From Polytrichum commune (taxonomy: Eukaryota > Streptophyta > Polytrichopsida > Polytrichales > Polytrichaceae), in the NCBI GenBank assembly GCA_950295325.1, contig OX485809.1:21264001-21328000 (forward strand): 64,000 nt of DNA, written 5' to 3'. How positions within the stretch are numbered: the first letter of the stretch is position 1; the number at the start of each line of letters is the position of its first letter. A program made the translations under genes and the position numbers. The notes under the pieces are model-generated. The model searched no databases. It was not told the origin of the DNA and saw only the letters and a list, made by a program, of their open reading frames with translations. Shown here in pieces: positions 9,601 through 22,973 of this stretch.

Positions 9601-12600
9601 ACCGTAGGGGCGCTTGGATGGGGCCCAAGGGGGAGGGTCCAACACCATGGAGCAATCGTATTGGTTGAGTGGTGTAGATTGGACCGAAGGCCTTTATACG
9701 AGGGTCCAAGATCAAGAAGAGGCAAAGTGAGGTGCCTCCTAAATGGCATCTATTCAATGGGAAACATGAATGATTCGAACCAAGAAATGAAGTTCACAGG
9801 AGAACACGTGTCTTGGAAAACAGTTTTGGAAGGTAGGATCCAAGGAGGGTCCAGATCAAATGTTCAATTTGAGGTAAATTGTTTCAAATTGGTACTTGTG
9901 ATTTTGGACTGTGACCCCCCCCCCCATCTAAAGCACCCCTTATAGGCAGTTGGGTCAATTTGACCATGTAAGGCTTGGTTCATGCAAGCACACGGACAAA
10001 GCGTGAACAGTGACACCCAACTAGTCTTTTGTCCCCCCAAGTGTTTCCATATCATCATGCCGTTGTATGTGCCATCCAATACATCATGTGCAACTTTAGA
10101 CTTGCCGACAACCCTGACCGAACAAGCATGAGCATTCCTCCACCATCCAAGTTTGGACCCCCCCCCCCAATGCAAGACACAAAACTTCTCCACCTTGTTT
10201 GATGAGGTGACTATATTGATTGACGACATGGCGGGTTCATGAAATGGACAAATCCTATGCATGAACAACGCACTAGATAAAGTTGTTTATTCAACCAATG
10301 ACCTTGGACAATCTTTTGTCTAGGCACAATTTTATTTTTATTTTTATTTTTGTTTTTTGTTTTATTTGTCTCAAACGATCTTTTGGACAATCTCGTTTGA
10401 ACTAGGGCTAATTGTGACCAAGTTGGTAGTTGAGTGCATGTTTGGTCTTTGAAGACTGAGTGTGTTGAAGATAGATAACATCAAACAACCCACTAACTAT
10501 GTAATGTGGGCTCATGTAATCCAATGGGTATTGTTCTAAGAATATGTCTACATGGCTCACATTTAACTTGAATCCTCATCCTCTCTTTGGTGGAAGACAC
10601 TGCCACCTGGTCATGTTTATAATTGTGCACTAAAATAAAGGGTACATCCCTAAACAAATGATAATGTTATGAACCATTTGCAATTATTGGCTAGGGTATC
10701 ATGGTGTCTTCTTTCACTCATCCATTGAAAAGGTGAAAGCTTTGTTAATATTTTACAACACAAACTGGTTGTTAATAGGTGATCATTTCCATATATGACA
10801 TCAAAGATTTTGTGTTAGTTAAGTAGGGCTCAAGTCAAATGAATTGGCCCTCAACCTATAGGGGGTTGTCCTACTAGAGCCTTCTCATCTTGCATAGTTT
10901 ACAAGTTGGCAATGAGATGGAATTGTTGCCTAGGCTATGAAGGGTCATGTTGCCCATGTCCTCCTTTGTGATTGGTACGCTATTGTGAGAGAAATAGAGG
11001 TGGACAAGGTTAACCTTAAATTGTAGAAGTTCAAGGTTCCCAACCATGGTAAGAAGCATCAAGGGTGGGTAAATTATTGTTTCCATGGACCAAGTTGACG
11101 AAGGCACCATGAAATATAACACTAAAAGAAAGCTTGTCCTGAGAAATTGTCCATTCGATTGAAACAATTACCTATGTGGTGGTCATTTCCCCATTGAATG
11201 AATTTTTGATCTCGAATTGTCATGGTTGCTTGGGACACATGGTAATGGTCAACTATTGCGGACAAAATGCCATGTCACCTTTTTTTTGTTGGGCATGCAA
11301 GCAATCATTGTTTTTGAGGGTCATGGACCGATCTATTGTTGGTGACCGACTATTCCCAAGCTTCCCCTAGCATGGTGCATGCATATGCAAGGCTTCCACT
11401 AAAGAAAATTGCACATCAAAGTTATCGGATAAGTCAGGTGGTGACCACAACCATGTCATTTCTCTTGCCTCAGGGGCATTGGTCAATTACCAATTACATG
11501 TCACTTGGATGGTTGGCTACTGTGAAGTCAATTTTATGTAATTTAAGGTTAACTAGGAAATGCAATGTGAAAGAAGCTTATTTAGAGTTGGAATTTCATT
11601 TGACATGTGCAAATTAAGGTCATAATCTAGGAGATTTGAAGAAAATAATAATTGGGTGGGCTATGGTTTGATTGAAGGGGTTGCGACTTTAGGGATAGGC
11701 ACATGTTTTACGAGGACATATATTAGTTTGTAATTCTTAGAGTAAGAGATAGACAAACTTTGTTTTTACCTCAACTTTTGCGGGATTGTACTGCCAATTG
11801 TCTTTGAAGCCACTTGTGTTAATGTAGGATTAGGGATTGATCCTTGTAAATTGGACTTTCTCTAGCCTACGAGTGTTGCTATAATTCTTAAAATTTGGTG
11901 GAGGAGTGGTTCCTCAAACCTTTGATTGGATAACAATTTAGAGTTTGATTGTGTATGCCCACCAAGAGTAAGTATGGCATAGGAACAATCTTTGTTGGAA
12001 TGTCTTTGGTATCAATGGTCTATATTGGGTAGCACTTGAATGGTGTATCCTTCCTAATTGAATGACAATGATACTCATTGAGTTATTAGTTGTATTGAAC
12101 CTCATAATGGTTTTCATACAAATTGCAAGATACAAGAAGGATAGGTTGAGGATGGGTTCCTTTCCCGATTAATTTGTGCGGGTTATTCACTATCTATGTG
12201 AGATTTACTGAGTGGAAATTGTCTATGGAAGTTAGGACTTTTGATATATGTCCAAGTGGACAAGAAATCGTACTCAAAGACTTTAATTTTATGTTGGGTG
12301 GAGCTTGTAAATGGAATGGAGTGATAACCTACTTGAAAGAATTAACTAAGATCATCCAATGATTAAGGAAGATTTCATTATTATCATGTCCCCTTGTGAG
12401 TAATGAGCAAGAGTTGTTGATAGTTTGATGGAGTGATGAATGGAAATCATAAGAAGCCTATGGTCCCTAGGCAATTAGCACGAACTTCGCAAGAGAGAAC
12501 TTGATAATTAGGAGAATGGATTGTTGTTGTAGTATACAAAGAATCATTTGGAGCACATGGTTAGAGAATCTTGGAAGAAAAATGCTATACAAGTTGAAAA

Positions 12601-12847
12601 GGCGACATGCTTTTCATAACGAGAGAGCGTTGTTGGTGTCATGCAACCTTTGACAATTTTGAAAATAAAAGGATTAAATTGATAAGACTTTTGGCTAGGA
12701 AGGGGCCAGGCACAAAGGGCTGGCTAATGATGGTGGTTCCTCGGGTGTTTTCCTACCATGCATCAAACTACCATTTAAAGATGTGGTTGGATACCAAATT
12801 CATGTCAACGAGCATCGACTTCCACCGGTAGGTCGATGTTAACATCA
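9601..12847. other. Intergenic, no recognised gene
   Basis: C11 runs lie at 9915-9925 and 10158-10168. Open frames of up to 134 codons show no motif and overlap in both directions. I see no RNA gene or bounded element. Confidence 0.45.
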
Positions 12848-13253
12848 CTACACTAAATAGGTAGATTAGTGTTAGATGAAGACAAGTGTTAGAGCCAATA
12901 GTTACCCAAAACACTAAATGTCACTTGAAAGTACAATTAGTGTTACAATTTCCTTTGTCTTTATTTTGCATTGTCAAAGTTGAGTTCCATTAAGTTTAAA
13001 TTTTGTAATATCAAATTCCTAGCATATTACATTTTCTATGAGGCTTACATATTCTACCTCCAATTCTTCATTTGAAGATCTACAAAAAATGTCATCTAAC
13101 ACTAAATGCGCTTTTGTAAATATTCAAAGTTACTAATTGGTACAAATAGTGTTAGAGTTGACATTTAGTGTTCTAACACTATGAAGACAATTGACATTTA
13201 GCGTTTTCGTCGACTATTAGTGTTTCCAACACTAATCTACCTATTTAGTGTAG
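12848..13253. mobile_element. MITE family D, copy 1 (406 bp)
   Basis: The ends are inverted: CTACACTAAATAGGTAGATT at the left and AATCTACCTATTTAGTGTAG at the right, perfect over 20 bp and nearly so beyond. The interior repeats words like AACACTAAATG and ATTAGTGTT in both orientations. The element at 40344-40670 is a second copy in the opposite orientation. The flanks allow a TA target duplication inside the CTA...TAG ends, which would fit a Tc1/mariner-type MITE. Longer duplications are not seen. No coding capacity. Confidence 0.85.
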
Positions 13254-14552
13254 AGCTTTGAGGCCTACTCACACATTGCACCTTCATGAGACAAATGTTC
13301 CCCAATGTGGAATTATATCTACCTTGTAAAGGTTAATCCCCCTTCTTATGTCCCAAATGCTCCACAAAACATTACCATTGTCCCTCCCCACCATGTTCAT
13401 AGTATTGGAGCACATTGTCCTTTGGTCCAAAAAAATGATTCATCATAAATTTTTTTTGATGTTGTTGGGCATTGTCTACGTCTTTGGTTTGTCATCTATG
13501 TCTCACTCTTTTCCATAGAAAATAGTAATAAGGGAAACATAAAAAGGTTAATGAACAGCTTGCATCATTAGGAGTAGACTTTCATTTTCATAGCCACCAT
13601 GTGCATGAGCTTCATAGAATATTGTTTCTCACAACATGGAGTGGAGGTTGACTTTACGTGACCACATGTACATCCTCATTACTCTCCACAAGTTATATTC
13701 TAGCAACATTCATCTTCTCTCGTTTTCCCTAGTTGAATATCATTTCTTTTTTGTGCTAGGTTTGTCCATTGTAGCATGCCAAGTGTCTAAAGACCTTGGA
13801 TATCACACCGATGCTTGGAATTGAAAAAAATGAGGATAAATTTAGAAAAGTTTGAGGATGTGAAGGCAATATGCAAGCACCCTATGATAAATTTTAGGAC
13901 TCCGTGTAGAGTTTGGGTTGTTTATTTTTGTTGTTCAATTTAGAGGCAAACTATGATTGTGTGTTTTTGAAGGCGTTTAAATCAATCTCAAAGTGTTTAT
14001 TTCTAAAATCAAATCAACTAGTATATGTGCTCCGATCATGGTCATATACTTTTTTGAAAGCTTTGAGCCACGCATGGCTTTCAACCATGCTTCAAGTATG
14101 CTCCTAACTGACATTGTTACTCGAATCTCAATACCATTGTGCTTTGCAACATGTGTCAACGTAACATTTACGTAGAGCCCACGACCTTATGTTTCGTAGG
14201 GTTGTGACACACAATATAACCAACCAACACTTGAACCCTAGATCTGTCAAAAACATGTGAGCCATGTGGACTTGGACTCTAACATGAACATGTGAATGTG
14301 TTCGTGAAATAACAACCCCCTCTTGAGGGTAGTACATGGCACATGATATAATAGACTAATTTAGTCATTGCAAACAGGAGCTCGGACAACCACCAACCAT
14401 GCTTCCACCTAGTAACCCCAATTCAAGTTGAATTTAGGTGTAAGGGAATCCCTTGACATTGTGTCAATACATTTATTTGAAAGTGCATGGGCCCGCAATA
14501 AATAACTCGATTGTTGATAAATTTTATGCTGCTTGTCACCCATACGTTGGTG
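13254..14552. other. Intergenic, no recognised gene
   Basis: No supported gene. Several overlapping 60-70 codon frames around 13900-14340 lie on both strands and have no motif. Confidence 0.45.
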
Positions 14553-14583
14553 TATTATTATTATTATTATTATTATTATTTTA
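14553..14583. repeat. (ATT)n microsatellite
   Basis: About ten ATT trinucleotides. Confidence 0.95.
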
Positions 14584-16699
14584 GTTGGTTGTCTACATCT
14601 TTATATACCGACATCTCATGTTATTGCAAACAACATGTGACAACCTCATTCATGTTTATCCTTAGTATAAACATTGTGAGGCTATTATTGACATTTTCTC
14701 AACATTTGACATGATGACTAAAGGAGTTGAAGTCAATAAGGTGCTATGCATGTAAAGCTCTATCCATTAGATGAATTGATGATCGGTTGACAGTTGTTGT
14801 GTTTTGATGTATAGCTCTCCTTGTCCATATCCCCCCCCTCCCCGTGTCTTATTTTAAGAGTGAAGTTACAAGCAAGCAGTTTTTGACAAACATTTTTAAA
14901 TCATAACATTATACATGTGTTAAAGTCCAGGAAGCCGAAAGCGAAACATTTGGGCACTGTGACAACATCTAGTGTATGAGTTTGAACGAATGAAAATTTA
15001 TCCATCAACAAATTCCTTCAATGGTGGAAAATTTGAATGACACAAAGGCATAAATGTACATTATTCTCAATATATGTTCTTGTTGCTAGTGGCCATGGCT
15101 TTCCAGGATGATGTAGTCTAAATTAACTTGGAACTTCAAAGAAGCCTCTATGCTAGTTTTTTTTAAATGAAACAAATTAAATATATATATATATATATGA
15201 GTTTTTTTGGGTGTGGTGCATATTGATCATTTGGCTACATTGCACAAAGTCTTTTTTTTTGTGGTGAAATTGTTTGGTGAGATTGAAGAAATGAAGCATG
15301 CAGATGGCTACAAGAATATAGGAAGTGTTGAAAATGCAAGCAAGTTGTATTTATGGGGAAGAAATAAATAAATAGTGGCAACAATGTCAAGCTTGTATGC
15401 GTTAATTGACAACCCTTGTAATTTTAGTGTCATAATATGGGCAATTGGTGAATTGTTTTAAGTGTTAATGTGACAACTTATTCACTTTGGAAGTGTTAAA
15501 TTGGTGCTAACATGCAGTTGCTTCACTTAGCAATGTGGCGACAAAATCACCCAACCAAGACACAAGACCACTCAACTAGGCCTCCAATACTACAAAATCA
15601 CTCCGATGCTTCCATGAGTACAAACTAATAACCGTTTACTTCCCACACCCAATTTCCTTCAAATCTGCCTAGAAAATGTGACCTCAATTTCATCAAGTGT
15701 AGTTGAAGATCTAGAGTTTTATGACAAATCCAACTGTATAGACATTTGCAGGTTAGAGGTGACTACTTATAATCCACATCTTAAACGTTGAAGTTTTGTT
15801 ATGTAGGAGATTATAATAGGGATGCCAATAGTGGTCTCCAGGGGCAACAATTTAGAATGAAATTGGGGTTGGTTTTTAAATCAAACCTTCATTCAAATCA
15901 TCTTCAAATGATGAAATGTTACCCTCATTCAGAAGAAGGGGCAATATACCTACTTAAATTAGCTCACAAATCTTGAAACCATTGTTTTGTGATTTTTTTG
16001 GGAAGCATTGAAATATGAGGCAATGGTGCCACAATGGGGTACCTTCCACATGATTTACAACCACCAAGACATGTCCAACTAAAAATTCCAACAATAGATA
16101 TTTAGGAGATGTTGCATTTGAGTGTCACGCAAATCTTTTGATTAATTGGAAATCATTTGCACATAGGGATCAACATAAAACATGTTTAGGATATGTTGTC
16201 CCTAAACTGTGGAGGTGACAAATGTTAAGCAAGTGTTTGAGGACCAGTTCCATTGTAAACTAGTTGAGATCACACTCCCATGTAGGAGTTAATAAAAAAA
16301 ACTAACTCTCTTGAACTAAAATGATCCAAGTGGCATGACATAGCATACCTAAACATGAACAAAAGGAGTAGTTGAAATTTTTTTTTGAAAAATGTATGCA
16401 TTGGTGTCAAAAGGATCAAAGAAAATTGTTCTTGACCACCTTATGGTCACATAGGACACTAGGGGTTAACAAATAATAAACAAATGCACCAAGGGGAGAG
16501 TGTGCACATTGCTTACCAGCACCTCCTCCGAAGCAAATGGTATTGTAGATAGTATTGAGTTTGTTAGCATTGCTAAAGAGATGGAAACAAAATGGTTATG
16601 CCCCACTTAGTGGCTCAGCCACTGCGTCACTAACGTTGGTTGATAGAGGTTGCTCTTCCTCACACTCAAGTAGCCTCATAGAATGGCCATTGCAAAAAC
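14584..16699. other. Intergenic, no recognised gene
   Basis: It holds an 18-bp AT dinucleotide run at 15181-15198 and otherwise AT-rich sequence without supported features. Confidence 0.45.
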
Positions 16700-17315
16700 T
16701 ACAACTGCTAAGCAGTTAGCCCATAGTGGCCATTAACACATGCAATCGCAATCCATGAATAAAAAATTGCATCGTTTGGAAAACTCTTTGGGCTAAACAT
16801 TTTATGGCTATACATGCCCACCACCACAAGTAGGTGTGGGTCAAGTGAGTTTCTAAGCTTGCTCTTCATAAATGCAAGAGAAGGGTACACACACTTGTCC
16901 TCCACACTTCCAATCACATGACCAAGGCGATTTCAATGAGCTTGAGGTACTTCGGGAACCCATAATTAAGTATCCTCGAGGCAGAGATTGTCTACCACAA
17001 GCAAGTTACTTGATTGATATCATAAGGGGGCTCCATTGCTACACAAGCATTGTCTTTCATAGCAATCTTGAAGTACCTCTGTTACAAATCCACTAACCAT
17101 CGGTCCATAATTCTACAGATTACCTCTTTGTCGATCCCGGATCCCACCAACATCATTGTGTAGTACCAATTTTGTAGAGTGTCTAGGTGTTTCGCAAATG
17201 TATCTTTGGCATATGATTGCAACCAATATTGTGGGCAGACAATGCCAAAGGCATCCAATATAGCAAGTTGTGGAAATCCACGTTGGAGCTCTTCAATTAG
17301 TTGGGTGGCTACATC

Positions 17316-17350
17316 TACAACAACAACAACAACAACAACTACTACTACCA
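17316..17350. repeat. (ACA)n/(CTA)n microsatellite within the transposase remnant
   Basis: ACA triplets run into ACT triplets. On the minus strand they encode a poly-valine stretch just upstream of the C-terminal transposase block, an artefact of microsatellite growth after the gene decayed. Confidence 0.9.
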
Positions 17351-18619
17351 CCATTAGCCAATGACAACTACATAAAAGGAAAAATAAAGAAATGAAAGGA
17401 ACCTAAACCCTAAAAGTTTGAAAATGTTGTTGGATCAATGTACTTGCACATTGCTTCTTCACATCTTCGACCATGATTGCATACACATCTTGAGTGATGA
17501 GCTCCTTTGCACATGTCTCGACATTCTTGCGTTTCGCAAATACATTGTTGCCATTCATACCAAAATCCAAGTGTTTTGTCTCACAATTAAGATCGAATAT
17601 TCCAACATTCTTCGGGTCGCATGAAACCCATTGAGTGTGGATTAGGTTATGGGTTCCTTCCAAGAGGCATTTGAAGATGAGGAACTCATCAGTGCTGAAA
17701 ACACCAAGACAACAATTGTAAAGAGAGTACAACTACCCTTCACAAACCTTTATTGCCCCGATGAAGTTGCACATGAAAACATCATGCTTATGTGAAAATG
17801 TGATGAAGGAGTCCACTACCTCTATCAAAGGCAACAAGACAACCATGCCAAACAACACATGTAAAATTAACCAAGATGTCAACACACAACCTACAAAAAC
17901 ATCAACCTAGACATGAACAACTACATAACTTCAAAGGCAACACAAAACAATTAGACGACTTGGAGTACATAATTAAAAACCAAAAAAAATACAAAATAGG
18001 GTAGACACAATAAAACAAGAAAAATCTGGGGATAAAATCAAACATGATCTTATCTCTTTTTAGACTCGTTGTTAGCCTTCATCTTCGCCAATAGAACTTT
18101 GTACTCTTGCCAAAATTATTAAGTGGCCTGATGAGAGAGACCCATCGAGTATTGACATTTTCAAGAGCTTTAGCCCTTCTGTTTCCAACTATTCAACAAG
18201 CCTAACAAACTCAATGTGTTTTTTTGGGGAGAGATTCAAAGTAAGCATGGAAAAACTTCATCAAATTCTTGATTTGGCTCATGATGTCAAGTTTTGATAA
18301 CCAAGTTGCAACGGTGTGTCATACAACGCACACCAAGGACAAATGAGGTGTATTTGCTTTGTATTTGGGATGTGGCCCCTGTTTTTGTGCTTGGAATGTG
18401 TTGACACCTTCTACTCCGAAGCATAGACACTCTCTAGCCAAGTGGGGTCTATCCATGTTGGTTTCCCTCATGAAGTCGTCCACAACTACCAAGGTCATAT
18501 CACTAGTAGAAAACTATGCTCAAAAAAAGCACAACCGAAATTAGATGTGGTTCATTTGACTAGCTTGATTTGCGTTGTTAAACGACTACAATTTTGTTTT
18601 TGTTTTGCAACTAAAATTT

Positions 18620-18695
18620 TCAAAATCTTGGGGCGTGTAATATACTGTTGGAAAGGTATTTTCAAGACCATTCCAACGGCATATTACATGCTCCC
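18620..18695. repeat. Imperfect inverted repeat (hairpin) inside the hAT remnant
   Basis: A left arm with GGGGCGTGTAATATACTGTTG pairs with a right arm CAACGGCATATTACATGCTCCC. The spacer is short and itself partly self-complementary. It lies in the stretch that does not read as transposase, so it may be a small nested insertion. Confidence 0.5.
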
Positions 18696-19460
18696 AAAAT
18701 TTGTGATGTTTAATTTTAAAAAAACAAACATGCAATTGCTTAGCGATTGCAAGTCATGTTGGTCAAAATGCAACACCAAATTTGGACAATGTAAGCATGG
18801 ATGGAAATCCACTATACTAACTTCATCACATGTAATGCTAACAAATTTAGCACCAACAAGTAATTTCTAAATGGCAATTTCAATTTGGTCATAGATAAAC
18901 TCAACCATCAACCAACCATAATTATCCAACCAATGCATCCTTGGAAAAGTAGGGACATTGAGGAACCAGTGCAAGGCTGCTTGATTTTCATATTCGAGCA
19001 TGGGTCGCCCATATGACAACACTTGGGATAAGGTGGCAAAGTGCATTTTCTTCTTATATGTCTTCAATCTTTTGGATTGGTTCATGTGTTGCAATAAAAT
19101 TTCAAGGGACCGCGCATTGAATAGGGACAAATTCTTCATTAGCTTGGGGTTTTGTGACATATACTGCTCCCCTTTCTTTACCTTACATTTAGGCATGTCG
19201 ACAAGAACCTTCTTCCTACCCTCATGCTTCTTCATAGTGTCCCATTTAGGTTGCATCATTCTCTCTTTCCTATCCATAATTAAGCACACATTGCACCTCG
19301 CCATTATCCTTAAGGATTCCCTCAACCCAAGGAAATTTACAAGCCCGTTCCAATTGAATTTGAGCAAGGTATTAACTCTTACGTGGTTTTTGGGTTGCAG
19401 GTTGGCTATTAGCATCCTTGTCAAATTCCTCAGCACAAGTTTGTCCCCACTCACCTAGGG

Positions 19461-22020
19461 GAGATCCGTAATAGGTTTCACACTATTATCACCCTCCGAA
19501 ATGGTGCTAAATAATATGACATTGGAGACATCAACATTGCGTGCATTGCTTTTGGCCTCAAAGGTTGGGCCACTTCATCCCCAAACACCTAAAGCATGGA
19601 GTTGGACTCCTTCTCTCCACCCTCAATATTAGACCCTAACACCGAACTAGTCAACACCGTGGCCATCACCTTGTGACCTGCCATCACCCTTCGCCCAAGG
19701 TAAAACATTGAACTTCAAGCCCAAAACCCATTATAAAACCCAAGACCCCCCTAGCCTAATAAAACATGCAAATGTTGGAAGTTTTGAATTTAAATGAAGA
19801 CACGAGAGGAAGATAAGAACTTTGCATGTGCACATGAGCACAACAACTCCACCAAATATATTTGCCAACATGAACAACAAAGTGAGGAGTCCCCATTGGA
19901 AATCAAGGAGCCAACATTGTAGCACTCAAACCTTCCAACATAATCAACAAAACAATATGTATGGTAATGCAGATTGCATCAGACTTCTCAAACATATGTG
20001 ATGGACAAGGAGCCTTTCATTGAAGAGAGTAGCGGGAGTAGCATGTGATCAAAGTTGGCGATGAAGTTGAGAAGGGATGGAGATAGTAGTGGTGACAATG
20101 TTTGCGACAAAGGTGGTGAGGAGTAGGCAAAATTGAATGCAAGAAAATGCGAATTAGTGACTTCATCCACCACCTTCAAAAGGAAAAGGTGATTCAAGAC
20201 GTTACGCCGGGGGGGGGGGGGCAAATTGGCAACCCTAAACTCAAATTGGATACAAAGGGTGGGATATGGCGATAATTGCAAGAAAATGGGTTGGGATATG
20301 GTGCCATCATGACTTATGGTGGATGGAAGTTGGCAACATATGAGTATTTTCATCCCATATTACAATACACAGGTGCCACCTTCAAATTTGTTTCGTGTCA
20401 TTTACTGGCTAAAATGCATTAAAAAGGGTTTCTCTATTGGCACATATTTTTAATTAGATTCCCTTCATATAGGATGGTTGAGTTTGACTCATAATAACCC
20501 CCAATGACCCTATGGGTCATCTCTAGATGGGAAAGTACTATAGCTCAATGAAGAGGGGGGAATCCATTGCTAGTGATATGTGAGAGTGATGCCCTTATCA
20601 CACCAAATTGAAAGTGCATTTTTTGTAGATGAATTAGTCTCCCACAATGAATTTCATAGTGGGCCATCACCGTCCAACCTATATGATGGTAGTGAAGATG
20701 CTCATAACCTACACTTTGATGTTCACGTTTGGACGTGCGTCGGATGCATGAGACCCACCACCAAAAACTAGTGGTAGGTCCACATGGCTCAACTTTGCTT
20801 CTCCGCAGTTGTTTTTCGCCGTCGGGGAGGTATGGCAACCATGCGAGTAATTGTGCATCACAACAAAAATTGTACAAACCAAAATGTTGGTGTGAACAAC
20901 TTGCATCTGGTTGTGGTGGCATCCCCAACTATTTCACATTTGAAAGTTTGATGGAAAGTCAATATGATTGGGGCATGAGAAAAAGCTGGTGGAAGTTCAA
21001 AACTATAGGGAATATATAAATGAGGGCGGGATAGTTGAAGTTCAAATCAATCATATTAGATGAATCTATAGAATACATCTCAAATTAATAAAGGAAACTG
21101 AGAGATGTCAACATGTAACCAGTTGGACTTGGAAACACTGGGATCTCGACTGATTTTGCCCAAAAAATTGCTTTTCCTACACCTCATGTCATCCTTTGTG
21201 CCCTTCATTGGACAATACAATTATTGTATGTTCAAGGGTATCTAAATCATACAAGATCCGTTAAAGTTCATATTGACTTGAAGCAAAACGGTATGGTGCT
21301 CCTTACGGCATTTTCCGTTCATTAAAGGTCCCTAAGATTTGATCGAGGAGACAAGCTTTCATGTTGCATGTTCTATGCCGTGTCATCCGTTTTTGGTAGT
21401 TTGCAAAAAATCCCAAACCAACTATGACATGAAAATGGTAGTCATGTTCAATATCAAACACATCCGTCATGTGGTTAATCAACTTTGAGAGTAACTCTAG
21501 AATAGCCATTTCAACTCTAAAATTGGAGATTTAAAATCTCACATGTATGTATTATGAGTATAATCAAAATTTATGATGGTAATATTGGGCTCAAACGCCC
21601 TCAACACTAATGGTAGATAAAAATTCCAACTTCATGAGAATGCACCTAGGGACAATCACGATTTGCATGAACGTGTGGATCCACAACAACCACCTTCATG
21701 CCCCGATCACACCAACATTTTAGAACCAGTTTCAGTTGTGAAATTGTTGGGGATAATGTTCAGAATAGATGTTGGTCCATCACTTTTCACACTATTATAG
21801 GTGGAGATGCCACTGGATGGTGCTAGAAGTGGGTGGTGTGGTTAGCCCCTTGGTGTAGGGTCTCGGCATTGTGGCCTCTTGGTAAACCCATAAAGAGTGA
21901 ATGAACTATCGATATTTTAAAATATATATTGTTTGAACTAACTTGGGGTCTCTTATACCATGTTCGAATCAATTAAGCTAAACGTGTACAAGTTTAACTT
22001 TTTGAATGATTCATTGAGTT
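19461..22020. other. Intergenic, no recognised gene
   Basis: It holds a G13 run at 20209-20221. Overlapping frames on both strands at 20545-21019 have no motif. A short minus frame at 21303-21509 (HVIVGLGFFANYQKRMTRH) is not recognised; further frames downstream are broken by stops, so it could be part of an unknown decayed element. Confidence 0.4.
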
Positions 22021-22084
22021 TTCCTTGCCATGGAATGGATGAGTGTACCTAAACATAAGGTGGACGTGCCTAAATCAATCATAG

Positions 22085-22210
22085 CAACATTGGACACCCA
22101 TATATTGAGTGGCATGTCGTTAGGTGTGAATCTAAGATTGGACACCAAAATGGCGCGTGTTCAAAAGAAATTGGAGTATGTGCTCATAATATACTAACCA
22201 TACATCAACG
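22085..22210. repeat. Interspersed repeat family A, partial copy
   Basis: Words in the same order as other family A members: TTGAGTGGCATGT, GGTGTGAATCTAAGA, GACACCAAAA, TTGGAGTATGTGCTCA and CTAACCAT. Only the 5' part of the unit is present. Confidence 0.45.
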
Positions 22211-22665
22211 GTCACTATTGATTTCTATTTTTTTTATTGTTTTTTGTTTGGCATGTCACTATTGATGTTCACGCATCAAGGACCTTGATTCTTGAATTTT
22301 TTTTTGAAGTTGGTATAATAGGAGGAGGGCATCCTTACACATGCTCAAAATTGCTTTGCATATCATGGGGGATTATATTGGTAAGGTATGTGGGCCTTAT
22401 GGGGTCACTCTTCTTAAAACGAACACGTGTATTTGACTGCTATATGACAAGGTTGGTACACGAAAAATGACACATGTTAAGGGCTGGTTTACACTACGGT
22501 GGAGAAGTCCACCGGTCATGAAAAAAAGGGCGTTTCTCAATTGTGATTGGTCAAAAATGCAACTCTTGACCGGTGGGTGTTTACACTAGGTGAAGAAAAC
22601 AATGGTGGTGAACTTTTCTCATGGATGATAAAATGACATGGCCGCCTACATGGCGGCACTTTTTG

Positions 22666-22749
22666 GAGTTGGGCTTCTCCGGAGGAGGAGTTTCTTGTCC
22701 GGCCTCAAGAGGCCGGACAAGAAACTCCTCCTCCGGGGAAGCCCAACTC
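22666..22749. repeat. 84-bp near-perfect hairpin
   Basis: Two 41-base arms (22666-22706 and 22709-22749) are complementary at 40 positions and separated by only AA. The GC-rich core is GGCCTC-AA-GAGGCC. It lies inside the Harbinger element, between the left TIR and the small + strand frame. If transcribed it would form a stable stem resembling a small-RNA precursor. An imperfect insertion of a palindrome is the alternative. Confidence 0.95.
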
Positions 22750-22895
22750 AATAAAAAATTAATTTTCAAAAACAGATATGGACCGTAGATTTCAAATCTG
22801 GTTTTTTTTCAAAACCTAAGGTGTTGGCAAGCTTCTCTCTCTCTCTTTGCTATAGTAGCTCCTTAGCGATTTTTTTTGTGCAATTTTTTTTCGCA

Positions 22896-22973
22896 ATGGC
22901 TGGTTACTCACAATTTCAGTTTGGTAGTAGCCAAGATGAGGATGACCTCATTGGTAGTGAGAATTATTTGTGA
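22896..22973 (+). pseudogene. Truncated second ORF of the Harbinger element (25 codons)
   Basis: After a CT-rich leader, an ATG begins MAGYSQFQFGSSQDEDDLIG and stops after 25 codons, right at the junction with the oppositely oriented transposase fragment. PIF/Harbinger elements usually carry a Myb/SANT-like accessory gene convergent to the transposase, and position and orientation fit its N-terminus. No Myb helix is left, so the identity is inferred from layout only. Confidence 0.45.

Larger units (their letters stand above)
16700..19460 (-). pseudogene. hAT-like transposase remnant (BED/TTF finger type)
   Basis: Read on the minus strand, a 195-codon frame (19454-18867) contains MARCNVC and WDTMKKHEGRKK, a BED/TTF-like zinc-finger pattern, then FATLSQVLSYGRPMLEYEN and FPRMHWLDNYGWLM. 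The next blocks appear in shifting frames: AKFVSITCDEVSIVD (about 18840-18790, near the first catalytic acid), CFGVEGVNTFQ (about 18410), ENVNTRWVSLIRPL (about 18150), a 109-codon frame (17732-17403) with HTQWVSCDPKNVGIFDLN, and a C-terminal frame (17354-16708) with ELQRGFPQLAILDAFGIVCPQYW, then SLAFMKSKLRNSLDPHLLVV, the dimerisation region. Block order matches hAT transposases related to ZNF862-like proteins. At least three stops and several frame changes show it is dead. About 140 bp near 18560-18700 do not fit the protein and may be an insertion. I found no TIRs. Confidence 0.75.

Noticed and set aside
17082-17354. Poly-valine protein
   Set aside because: The valine run is a triplet microsatellite; the rest is the hAT C-terminal block.
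18867-19454. 195-codon minus-strand frame as an independent host gene
   Set aside because: Its motifs and the ordered downstream blocks fit a decayed hAT-like transposase.
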